DNA from: an uncultured Flavobacteriales bacterium
GTDB taxonomy: Bacteria; Bacteroidota; Bacteroidia; Flavobacteriales_D; Parvicellaceae
Assembly: GCA_938084875.1 (NCBI GenBank)
Contig: CALKFX010000009.1
Coordinates: 1-23,078, forward strand
Reading direction: 5' to 3'
DNA: 23,078 nt
How positions within the stretch are numbered: the first letter of the stretch is position 1; each line of letters opens with the position of its first letter. Made by a program: the position numbers and the translations under genes. This document shows, in pieces, positions 16,238 through 22,792 of this stretch. The notes under the pieces are model-generated. The model was not told where the DNA came from. It made no database searches and saw only the letters and a program-made list of their open reading frames with translations.

Positions 16238-17266
16238 TTATTTGATTCCACTAACAATTATAGCTTCTAGCTCCCTTAAATATTTTGATTTTTCAAAATT
16301 TGGAGCGTAAAGATAACCTTGAGCAGTTATGATTTTTGTTTTTTTACTATTTAGCCAAGAATAACTTAAAAAAGGGCCTCCCATTTTATCATTTTCCATT
16401 CTCCAACAGCCTTTTATTTGCTTAACATATTTATTATTAATATAAAAGGAAGTATCCATAATTTTACTTATTTCATTTTCAACTGTTTTCATAAAAGAGC
16501 TATCTCTCTTTCCAGTAAGATAAGCTTCCCCTAACGAGTCTTTTACTGAAAGAATTTTACTTTTCTCAAATTGATTTTTGTTTTTATAGTCTTCTTGGCA
16601 CAAAACAATTCCTTTTTGAATTTCATGCGATCCGTTTTGATCTTTTTGAATCTCAAGGGTGCTCCACCACCAAAAGTTTTTCGCTTTTTTATTAAGTTTT
16701 ATTCCATCAGGAGCTTTAAATTTCAAACCCAATGATTTTTCTAATTCTTTATTTATATTGTTTTTGTTTGAAAAACTTTCCTGAATCTTATTTAAATTAA
16801 AAGTTTTTAAAATTGATTTTACTTCATTGTTTTTGTACTTGAAATAATTAATAGCAGCTTGTTCAGACTTAAATTTAAGCTCTACAATTAACTGCCCGTT
16901 TGCCCAAAGATTTTTTTTAATTACTGGCACTACATTTTTAGAATTATAATTTTCAATCTGAACAAAAACAAAGCAATTGTTATTTTTTATGTTTTTCAAA
17001 ATTTTATTAGGGACCACAAAATCTATATTAAATTCCTTTTCGTAAGGTAATGGAGTAGTTTTAACCAATTTTTCAAAAGAACTTTTGATGGTCTTTCCTA
17101 AGTCTCCTTTCCAATATTTTTTATCTAAAGCAAAAAGAATTTCATGGTAATTTTTCTTAGCAATTGGCTTCATAAGATGTGGTTGGTAGCCATCATCATT
17201 ACAGCAGGTTAAAAATAATAATCCCACTAGAGCTATAAAAAGTATTTTTATATTTCTTAAATACAT
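16238..17266 (-). CDS. DUF4837 family lipoprotein
   Basis: A 342-residue predicted lipoprotein. The hydrophobic signal ends in FLTCC (Cys21 or Cys22), a slightly irregular lipobox. The early pattern (HEILFALDKKYWKGDLG, residues about 41-57), the TTPLPYEKEFNIDFV block (about 70-84) and the late signature QIKGCWRMENDKMGGPFLSYSW (about 287-308) are those I associate with the Bacteroidota family DUF4837. The function is unknown. The family is mostly restricted to this phylum and is expected on the periplasmic or outer-membrane face. The first 10 bp overlap the upstream outer-membrane-protein gene, so the two are probably translated together. Confidence 0.78.
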   Translation of the reverse strand: MYLRNIKILFIALVGLLFLTCCNDDGYQPHLMKPIAKKNYHEILFALDKKYWKGDLGKTIKSSFEKLVKTTPLPYEKEFNIDFVVPNKILKNIKNNNCFVFVQIENYNSKNVVPVIKKNLWANGQLIVELKFKSEQAAINYFKYKNNEVKSILKTFNLNKIQESFSNKNNINKELEKSLGLKFKAPDGIKLNKKAKNFWWWSTLEIQKDQNGSHEIQKGIVLCQEDYKNKNQFEKSKILSVKDSLGEAYLTGKRDSSFMKTVENEISKIMDTSFYINNKYVKQIKGCWRMENDKMGGPFLSYSWLNSKKTKIITAQGYLYAPNFEKSKYLRELEAIIVSGIK

Positions 17267-18108
17267 AATGTCAAACCATAAGAGTAAGTATAAAGATCTT
17301 TATAAAGATTAGAGTATTGTAAAATATTGGTTTGGAAGAAAACACCTATATTTTTATACATAAACTTTAGATTTCCAGAAAGACAATATTTATTATTGAA
17401 GAAATCATTCTTAGTTTCTATGCTCTGGTCTAACTCACCATATTCTAATTTGGATTTACCGACCATCAAAAATTGATTTACAAGCTCTAGTTCGGTTTTT
17501 ATCTTTGGGTTTTTCTTAGGAAATGGTGCCCAGCTAATATTTACAGGAATAGTAAAATAATGATGTTTTAAAATACTTCTAGATATTGTTGGTTGTGGTC
17601 CAGACATCAAAGAGGAATTAAATATAGTCATTGTATCTTGAGAGATACTTATTATTTGGTTTTCAAGATCTAATTTATTTTTTCCAATACCAACTCCAAG
17701 ATATAATTTTAGAGTTTCTTTTTTAAGATTGAAAGATTTGAAGAAAAGTCCAAAATTCATGTTCACAGAGCTAAATGCCTTATATCTAATGGGTCTAAAA
17801 CTACTAAAGCCACTAAGAATAGAATTGGTATTTAGCTGCAGATTCCCTAATGAAAAGTTTATTTTGAATTTTGTTTTTGTGTGTTTCTCTTCATTTATGC
17901 TGTTTTCAAATTCCCATTCATTTTCTGTACTTCCCTTAGAAACAATTAATATCTTAGAATCTTTATATTTAAATTGAAGAGTATCGTTAACCTGTGCATT
18001 GACTGTATTAAATAAAAGAAAAAAGAAGATGAAATTTATAGAAAATGCTAAAATTTTTTGGAAAAAATACCAAGTATATTTTGTAGATATATGGCAATAT
18101 CTAGTCAT
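17257..18108 (-). CDS. Putative outer-membrane beta-barrel protein (unrecognised)
   Basis: A 283-residue exported protein. The signal peptide is long (residues 1-38) with a basic/aromatic n-region, a strong FSINFIFFFLLF core and probable cleavage after VNA. The mature part is made of alternating hydrophobic strands separated by polar turns (KFKINFSLGNLQLN, VNMNFGLFFKSF, LKLYLGVGIG, HYFTIPVNISWAPF, NLKFMYKNIGVFF, SYGLTLCI), as in small outer-membrane barrels of Bacteroidota. No named family was recognised, and a barrel is inference from strand pattern. The n-region is unusually long, so a later non-ATG start is possible. It overlaps the DUF4837 gene by 10 bp and follows the coiled-coil gene after a 42-bp gap. 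Confidence 0.6.
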   Translation of the reverse strand: MTRYCHISTKYTWYFFQKILAFSINFIFFFLLFNTVNAQVNDTLQFKYKDSKILIVSKGSTENEWEFENSINEEKHTKTKFKINFSLGNLQLNTNSILSGFSSFRPIRYKAFSSVNMNFGLFFKSFNLKKETLKLYLGVGIGKNKLDLENQIISISQDTMTIFNSSLMSGPQPTISRSILKHHYFTIPVNISWAPFPKKNPKIKTELELVNQFLMVGKSKLEYGELDQSIETKNDFFNNKYCLSGNLKFMYKNIGVFFQTNILQYSNLYKDLYTYSYGLTLCI

Positions 18109-18150
18109 AATTATAATCTTTTTAATTGGCTTAATTTTTATTTTATAAAC

Positions 18151-19119
18151 TTATCTTAAAGCAAAAGAGGACTCTCCTATAAAGTACCCATCATTGAAAA
18201 TTTCAACAGTGTAATTCCCCGGTTTTAATTCTTCTTGAATTTCATGAAAAACACATAAATCCATATTTTCATTTTGATAATTTACTATTCGTTTTGAACT
18301 AAGTTCTAAATTTCCACCATCTGAACTCATAATATTTATTGGATCTTTAGAAAGTAATGTTTTTTGATTTGGATCAACTACTTTGATATAAATATTTTTA
18401 TCTCCAGCTTTTGAAAGTTTATTTTCCACTAAAGTAAAGCAGGCTTTTATCATATTTGTTTTAGCAGCTCTAGTAGTTTCACTTTGTGTCCCAGAATTTC
18501 TAATTCTTATAGCGGAGACTGTTACATTCCTTGCTTGTAGAACTGCTCCAAGAGCAACTTTATTTTGCAAATCTTTGTTTTGTTTTTTATACTTCTGGTT
18601 CTCGTTAGATACCTTATTTAATTTATTGGTTTTTTCTGTTAAAGTATTAGATAGATTAATATTTAAGGTATTTAATGAATCAATCGTATGAATATATCCT
18701 TTCATAATCCCTCTAAGGGTTTCCGCTTCCTTTTTTAGTTTGAATATCGATCTCCAGTCTTTTTTTGATTTACTATTAAGTTGATCGACTTTTGTCATTA
18801 GAGTTTTAATTTTTTCTCTTTGTTGATTTATACTGTCTATAACTATAGCATTACTTAGCTCAAGACTGTCATAAGAAACCAACAATAATTTTAAATTATC
18901 TTTTAAATTTGAGGCTTTGGATGCTGACAACGCATCTTCATTTAATAAGACTTTGTTCATCTCATTATTTTCCATAAGAATACTAGAAAGTTCTTTGGAA
19001 ATTTCGTGATTTTCTTTATTTAAGGAGCTTATTAAGTACCCTGTATATCCTAGACAAACTACTAACAGCAGAATAATAATTGAAGAATATTTATTTTTGG
19101 AAGTTGGGTTGTCGTTCAT
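18151..19119 (-). CDS. Membrane-anchored coiled-coil protein with C-terminal beta domain (Bacteroidota conserved, unknown)
   Basis: A 322-residue protein. A short cytosolic tail precedes one membrane span (about 13-31). A long heptad-like coiled coil covers about 33-185, rich in Leu, Asn, Lys and Glu. A globular beta-rich domain covers about 190-322: NVTVSAIRIRNSG, a positive RAAKTNMIKACFTLVEN block, KNIYIKVVDPNQKTLL, and a final GNYTVEIFNDGYFIGESSFALR. Similar proteins are familiar to me as conserved hypotheticals of Flavobacteriales; they have no established role and are sometimes loosely annotated as chromosome-partition proteins because of the coiled coil. It starts back to back with the comF-like gene with a 52-bp gap. 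Confidence 0.72.
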   Translation of the reverse strand: MNDNPTSKNKYSSIIILLLVVCLGYTGYLISSLNKENHEISKELSSILMENNEMNKVLLNEDALSASKASNLKDNLKLLLVSYDSLELSNAIVIDSINQQREKIKTLMTKVDQLNSKSKKDWRSIFKLKKEAETLRGIMKGYIHTIDSLNTLNINLSNTLTEKTNKLNKVSNENQKYKKQNKDLQNKVALGAVLQARNVTVSAIRIRNSGTQSETTRAAKTNMIKACFTLVENKLSKAGDKNIYIKVVDPNQKTLLSKDPINIMSSDGGNLELSSKRIVNYQNENMDLCVFHEIQEELKPGNYTVEIFNDGYFIGESSFALR

Positions 19120-19171
19120 ATTAACTAATTTTCTGTTGACTAACGATTAATTATAGTAAAGTTAATACATC

Positions 19172-19837
19172 TTGTTAAAAGAATTTATACAACTTATATA
19201 TCCCGATTTTTGTTCTGGATGCAACCAGCATTTATTGTTTTCAGAAAGAGCAGTTTGCTCTTCTTGTTTGATGGAAGTAAAATCTTCTTTTGCATCGAAT
19301 TCCAATACTTTTTTTGGTAGATATTCTGTAAATAGAGAAATCTATGCGTTTAAATTTTTCAAGAACAAATTACTTCAAAAAATGATTTATGAAATGAAAT
19401 ACAATGGGAATAAAGAAACTGCATTTGTTTTGGGAATAGAGTTGGGGTTCCTAGTTCAAAATGTTTGTAAAACTAAAAACCAAGATTTTGATTTTATAAT
19501 TCCAGTTCCTGTAAGTGAAATTAAGAAACAAGCAAGGGGATATAACCAATCTGAATATATAGCAAATGGGATTTCTCAAGTAATAAAAAGGCCAGTTCTA
19601 AAAGATCGCCTTAAAAGAAGAAACAATTTAAGATCTCAAGTGAATAAATCAAGATATAATAGATGGTCTAATGTGGATGAACAGTATTATCTAGCAAGAA
19701 ATTTTAATGGTATTAATAAAATCTTGTTAGTGGATGATGTGGTTACCACTGGCGCAACAATTAATAGTTGTATAAAAGCACTTCAAACTAAAAATAATTT
19801 GGAGATTTCTGTAGCTGCTTTGGCTGGGAATAAATAA
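19172..19837 (+). CDS. comF: ComF family phosphoribosyltransferase-like protein
   Basis: A 221-residue protein. The N-terminus has a four-cysteine zinc-finger-like module (Cys14, Cys17, Cys29, Cys32; CSGC...CSSC). A type I phosphoribosyltransferase fold follows, with FIIPVPVS, KKQARGYNQSEYIA, and the PRPP-binding loop ILLVDDVVTTGAT (about 184-196). ComF proteins are needed for DNA uptake in some competent bacteria, probably at the inner face of the uptake apparatus. The family is also universal in non-competent Bacteroidota, so competence is not implied. The start must be TTG at 19172: an in-frame TAA at 19163 lies just upstream, and the family's usual MLKxFxxLxxP-C beginning starts here. Confidence 0.87.
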   Translation: MLKEFIQLIYPDFCSGCNQHLLFSERAVCSSCLMEVKSSFASNSNTFFGRYSVNREIYAFKFFKNKLLQKMIYEMKYNGNKETAFVLGIELGFLVQNVCKTKNQDFDFIIPVPVSEIKKQARGYNQSEYIANGISQVIKRPVLKDRLKRRNNLRSQVNKSRYNRWSNVDEQYYLARNFNGINKILLVDDVVTTGATINSCIKALQTKNNLEISVAALAGNK

Positions 19838-19846
19838 TAAAACTAA

Positions 19847-20260
19847 TTATTGAGAGTTTTTCTCTGGAGTTTCAATTGTAGCTTCAATTTCTACACTTTC
19901 GATCTGACCTTCTTTAAAAGAACCTTCGTATTTTGCATTTTCTTTCATCCAGTTATACTCACCAATTCCATTCATAGCATCTTCAGACCAGTGGCCATTA
20001 TAGGTGTTGCCATTTTTCCATGTATATTTTCCAATTCCATTTTTCTTTCCACCAAGAAATCCTCCTTTATATTTGTCTCCGTTAGAGTATAAGAAATCTC
20101 CAAACCCTTGAGGTTTCCCATCTACCCAAGCCCCATCGTATTTATTCCCATCTTCCCATAAAAAAGTCCCATGTCCTCTGTGACAATTTCCTTTAATGCA
20201 TTGTGAATAAGATGCTAAATAAATAAGAGTAAATAAGGATGCAGCAAATATTTTTTTCAT
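19847..20260 (-). CDS. Secreted MORN-repeat protein
   Basis: A 137-residue exported protein. A signal peptide (about 1-19, ending in SYS) is followed by a short Cys-containing segment (CIKGNCHRG). About four tandem MORN-type repeats of 22-23 residues run from about residue 28 to 117: GHGTFLWEDGNKYDGAWVDG, GFGDFLYSNGDKYKGGFLGG, GIGKYTWKNGNTYNGHW, and a fourth ending YEGSFKEG. An acidic tail ends the protein. MORN repeats form an extended beta-hairpin array used for protein or lipid contacts; the partner is unknown. The two cysteines (about 21 and 26) could form a disulfide. A near-consensus TAAGTTTT lies 5 nt before the ATG. It converges on comF with 9 bp between stops. Confidence 0.85.
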   Translation of the reverse strand: MKKIFAASLFTLIYLASYSQCIKGNCHRGHGTFLWEDGNKYDGAWVDGKPQGFGDFLYSNGDKYKGGFLGGKKNGIGKYTWKNGNTYNGHWSEDAMNGIGEYNWMKENAKYEGSFKEGQIESVEIEATIETPEKNSQ

Positions 20261-20265
20261 GACTA

Positions 20266-20273
20266 AAAACTTA
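20266..20273 (-). promoter_or_regulatory. Possible -7 element (TAAGTTTT) before the MORN gene
   Basis: The minus-strand octamer TAAGTTTT differs from TAnnTTTG only in the last base and ends 5 nt before the ATG at 20260, the same geometry as the perfect elements at 11803 and 14655. This is weak evidence on its own. Confidence 0.22.
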
Positions 20274-20340
20274 ATTATAAGTTATAAAATTAATAAATTA
20301 TTAAAAAAAAACACTAGTTTGTATCAACTTAAATTTTTTA

Positions 20341-21429
20341 CTATGGCAGTCCTAAAGACTTCGCATAATCTATATTTTCATCATTGATTTTTTTTGAAAA
20401 CCTACTAATATTGATCATTGAATCTAATGGTTTTTTGTGGTAAATATAGTCCAGTAATTCTCTGACCAAAAGTGGAGCCATTAGTATTGCCTTGCTGCCC
20501 ATTCCATTTACAGTATATAAATTTTTAATTATTGGATGTTCTCCAACAAATGGTTTTCTATCAAGGGAGGTTGGCCTAAAGCCAAATTTTTGATCCATAA
20601 TCTCAATATCATCTATATCAATAATCTTAGTTAGTTTTTTCATTAGATTTTCTTTAGCATCTTCTGAAATATTTGGATTAAGATCTTTATTGCTGTAAGT
20701 AGACCCTATGGTAAATATATTTTTAGTTTCAGGCAGAGAGAATATTCCACAGTTGATTATTTCAGATGGTAATATTGTTGAAAATACTTTAAGTAATTCT
20801 CCTTTATTAGGAATTAATGGTAAATAATTAAACATAGGGTTTTTTAAGGCATTTACCCCTTCACACATTATGATATTAGAATAAGTATCTCCCTTATAAT
20901 GAAATCTATTATTTTTTAATTGGAGCTCTTCAGCTTTAAAAACATTCTTTATAAGGTATTTACTTTTCAAAAACGAATCTCTTACAAAGTCTAAAAACTC
21001 ATTAACTGAAAGCCGACTGCAAAGTTCTACAATCCCACTCCCAAACCTATCATTTAAGTTGTGTAACTCTTTATTATTTAAGCTTAATATGTTTTTGTAA
21101 ATTTCATTGTTTGTCTTCCCAATCCAATTATTTTGTTCTTCAAAAGATGCAAATACCCTTATTAATTTATGAGGTTTATAGATCTCAGTATTGCTTTCAA
21201 AATTAATTTCTTTATAAAAAGAATCGCTAAATTCATAAAATTCTCTACCTCTCCATGAAAGATTGCACCTTTTAAGGGATACAGGATGGACAATTCCTGC
21301 AGCGACCTTAGAACTTGTATTGGGGCTTCCCCCATCAATTAGCTTAAATTTTTTTGAATTTTTTTTTAGTTGCAATGCAACAATAGAACCTGTTATTCCT
21401 TGACCAACAACTAAAAAGTCATAATTCAT
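20341..21429 (-). CDS. DAO-family FAD-dependent oxidoreductase (MnmC C-domain / glycine-oxidase-like)
   Basis: A 362-residue flavoprotein of the D-amino-acid oxidase superfamily. The N-terminal dinucleotide-binding motif is VVGQGITGS with Gly9, Gly11 and Gly14. A SSKVAAGIVHPVS segment (about 40-52) and FYEFSDSFY follow. The C-terminal FAD-closing block is GFRPTSLDRKPFVGEHP...NGMGSKAILMAPLLVRELL. The GxGSxx...APLLxxxLL ending and the AxG...hP block resemble the FAD half of MnmC more than glycine oxidase ThiO, but either activity, or another amine oxidation, is possible. The start is ATG 21429, one base after the stop of the LysE-type gene; the frame is open to 21468 but only by overlapping that gene. 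It is probably co-transcribed with the exporter. Confidence 0.78.
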   Translation of the reverse strand: MNYDFLVVGQGITGSIVALQLKKNSKKFKLIDGGSPNTSSKVAAGIVHPVSLKRCNLSWRGREFYEFSDSFYKEINFESNTEIYKPHKLIRVFASFEEQNNWIGKTNNEIYKNILSLNNKELHNLNDRFGSGIVELCSRLSVNEFLDFVRDSFLKSKYLIKNVFKAEELQLKNNRFHYKGDTYSNIIMCEGVNALKNPMFNYLPLIPNKGELLKVFSTILPSEIINCGIFSLPETKNIFTIGSTYSNKDLNPNISEDAKENLMKKLTKIIDIDDIEIMDQKFGFRPTSLDRKPFVGEHPIIKNLYTVNGMGSKAILMAPLLVRELLDYIYHKKPLDSMINISRFSKKINDENIDYAKSLGLP

Positions 21430-21430
21430 C

Positions 21431-22084
21431 TTACAACTGAATATCTTTGAGGCAAATTGCAACGCCAAAGAAGATCATTAATCCGCCTATTAAAATACCG
21501 ATTATAGATAAAACTTTATTATCTAGTTTTTCTTTTAACCTACTAGAAAAATAGATTTTAAATATATCCACAATAAACATTGTTAGTAATGTAATCCCAA
21601 AAAATGACAATAGTTGAAAATCTCCTAATTTCAATTCATTGGTTGCATAGGTACTTGCAGCAATCCAAAATACAAGTACACCAGGGTTAATAGCATTTAA
21701 TCCAAGGCCTTTTATTAATAATTGAAAGGGATAAATTATCTTCAAACTAGTATCTGTTTCAATTTCTTTCACCTCATTCATCTGAGAAGTATTTAATTTT
21801 ATTTGAATAATATTTTTGTAAACAGAGACTATCCCAAATACAAAAAAGATGGATCCAGCTATATATTTAACAAATGAATTTGTAGTTAACCAAAGGTTGA
21901 TTTTTTCTGCAACAAAAAAAGCAGCTAACAGATAAATAGCATCACTTAAAAGTATACCAATATCTAAAAAAATAGCAGCTTTAAATCCTTTTTTTATGCT
22001 AGTTTCTATTAAAATAAAAAAAGCAGGACCAAGCATAAAACTTATGATTATACCAAAGACTACACCATTTTGAATTATTTCCAT
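21431..22084 (-). CDS. LysE-family amino-acid exporter-like membrane protein
   Basis: A 217-residue polytopic membrane protein of the LysE/RhtB superfamily, with about six hydrophobic segments. The N-terminal signature (GVVFGIIISFMLGPAFFILIETSIKKG, residues about 7-33) matches the conserved PGP/GPAFF-type start. GLGLNAINPGVLVFWIAAS (about 126-144) matches the second conserved block with the NP motif. Superfamily members export amino acids (Lys, Arg, Thr, homoserine, Leu) or other small solutes; the substrate cannot be assigned. It directly precedes the DAO-family flavoprotein gene with a one-base gap, so the pair is likely one operon. No obvious promoter is visible between its ATG and the terminator at 22115-22134. 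Confidence 0.85.
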   Translation of the reverse strand: MEIIQNGVVFGIIISFMLGPAFFILIETSIKKGFKAAIFLDIGILLSDAIYLLAAFFVAEKINLWLTTNSFVKYIAGSIFFVFGIVSVYKNIIQIKLNTSQMNEVKEIETDTSLKIIYPFQLLIKGLGLNAINPGVLVFWIAASTYATNELKLGDFQLLSFFGITLLTMFIVDIFKIYFSSRLKEKLDNKVLSIIGILIGGLMIFFGVAICLKDIQL

Positions 22085-22114
22085 TATTAGTTGGTGAATT
22101 GATTGAACAAAAAA

Positions 22115-22134
22115 AAACCGCCCTAGGGCGGTTT
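22115..22134 (-). terminator. Rho-independent terminator after the 63-residue protein gene
   Basis: A 20-bp palindrome, AAACCGCCC-TA-GGGCGGTTT, GC-rich in its core. It is followed on the minus strand by a T run (22117-22109). It lies 26 bp past the stop of the minus-strand small gene and separates it from the LysE-type gene. On the plus strand only a weak T tract follows. Confidence 0.85.
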
Positions 22135-22160
22135 AAAATTAAATTAATCAAATTTTTTAA

Positions 22161-22352
22161 TTATCCCTTAACAAATGGAAGACCTGTTTTAGGGCTTTCT
22201 ACAACATTTTTTCCAGCTGGTAAATCGCAAGCATTAGATCTTTCATCCTTGCAGAAGTAATAAATAGTTTGATTTCTTCCACCTCTAAGTTCAACATCTT
22301 TAGTGTGTAAGTAGTAAGTTTTACCTTTACTATTGGTATGTGAATACGCCAT
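22161..22352 (-). CDS. Small conserved hypothetical protein (LRGGR / IYYF type)
   Basis: A 63-residue protein: a HTNSKGKTYYLHTKDVELRG start, then GGRNQTIYYFCKDE (24-37), CDLPAGKNVVE (42-52), and the ending TGLPFVKG. I recognise this pattern (YYLH..V.LRGGR.Q.IYYF, then P.G..V.E...TGLP) as a short conserved hypothetical protein that recurs in Bacteroidota and some other bacteria. I know of no function. The order of short beta strands (YYLHTKDVEL, TIYYFCKDE) suggests a small all-beta fold, which is inference. It has no signal peptide or membrane segment and is a single gene with its own strong terminator. On the minus strand a near-consensus TATGTTTT lies about 40 bp upstream. Confidence 0.82.
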   Translation of the reverse strand: MAYSHTNSKGKTYYLHTKDVELRGGRNQTIYYFCKDERSNACDLPAGKNVVESPKTGLPFVKG

Positions 22353-22440
22353 ATTATTAAATTTTAATTGTTTACATTTCTAATATAATAAAAACATAGT
22401 TATTAATCCCTGAAAAACGTGGATTTATCACATTTTTTAT

Positions 22441-22474
22441 TGTAAACGGTATAAAATAATGAGTTTGTAACGGT
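22441..22474 (+). repeat. Direct repeat pair TGTAAACGGT / TGTAACGGT
   Basis: TGTAAACGGT at 22441-22450 and TGTAACGGT at 22466-22474 lie 25 bp apart start to start. A second copy shortened by one A in otherwise AT-rich DNA is suggestive of an operator pair, but chance cannot be excluded. Confidence 0.3.
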
Positions 22475-22502
22475 TTTTAGCAGTCTTAAAAACGATTTTC
22501 AG

Positions 22503-22685
22503 ATGAAAAAAGTAATATTTTTTCTAAAGTTTTATTTTAAGATTAAGTCCGTACTTATTAAAGAAATAAAGTTCTTTTTTAATATTTGGATATGGAGAAT
22601 TTCCCTGCTAACAATAAAAGCACTAGAAATTCTACTTTTTTTGTCAAGATTAGGATTGTATTTGTTTTTTTTGGCTAGGAGGTGA
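22503..22685 (+). CDS. Doubtful small basic membrane-like ORF
   Basis: A 60-codon frame from ATG 22503, preceded by CGATTTTCAG. It encodes a Phe-, Lys- and Ile-rich peptide with hydrophobic stretches at about 4-12 and 43-58 and the ending FFLARR. In AT-rich DNA, Phe/Lys/Ile-rich frames arise by chance, and I know no homologue. Its placement alone in a 440-bp gap is the only argument for it being real. Confidence 0.2.
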   Translation: MKKVIFFLKFYFKIKSVLIKEIKFFFNIWIWRISLLTIKALEILLFLSRLGLYLFFLARR

Positions 22686-22792
22686 AATATTTAAAAAAAC
22701 ATAAAACAAACATAAGGTATATTTTCAACTTAGATGAAATAATAAATATTAACTATATCTTGCATAAAATTTCAACAAATAATTTAACAAAT

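Larger units (their letters stand above)
22353..22792. other. AT-rich intergenic region with paired TGTAA(A)CGGT repeats
   Basis: A 440-bp gap. It should hold the promoter of the minus-strand 63-residue gene and that of the plus-strand partial gene (TATATTTT near 22716 is one base off the -7 consensus). It contains two near-identical direct repeats, TGTAAACGGT and TGTAACGGT. A weak AT-rich hairpin is present (GTTTTTA at 22473-22479 with TAAAAAC at 22487-22493). A doubtful 60-codon frame also lies here. No RNA gene was recognised. Confidence 0.5.

Noticed and set aside
19852..19866. GAGAGTTTTTCTC hairpin between comF and the MORN gene
   Set aside because: The stem is only 4 bp and lies inside the end of the MORN coding region, too weak to call a bidirectional terminator.
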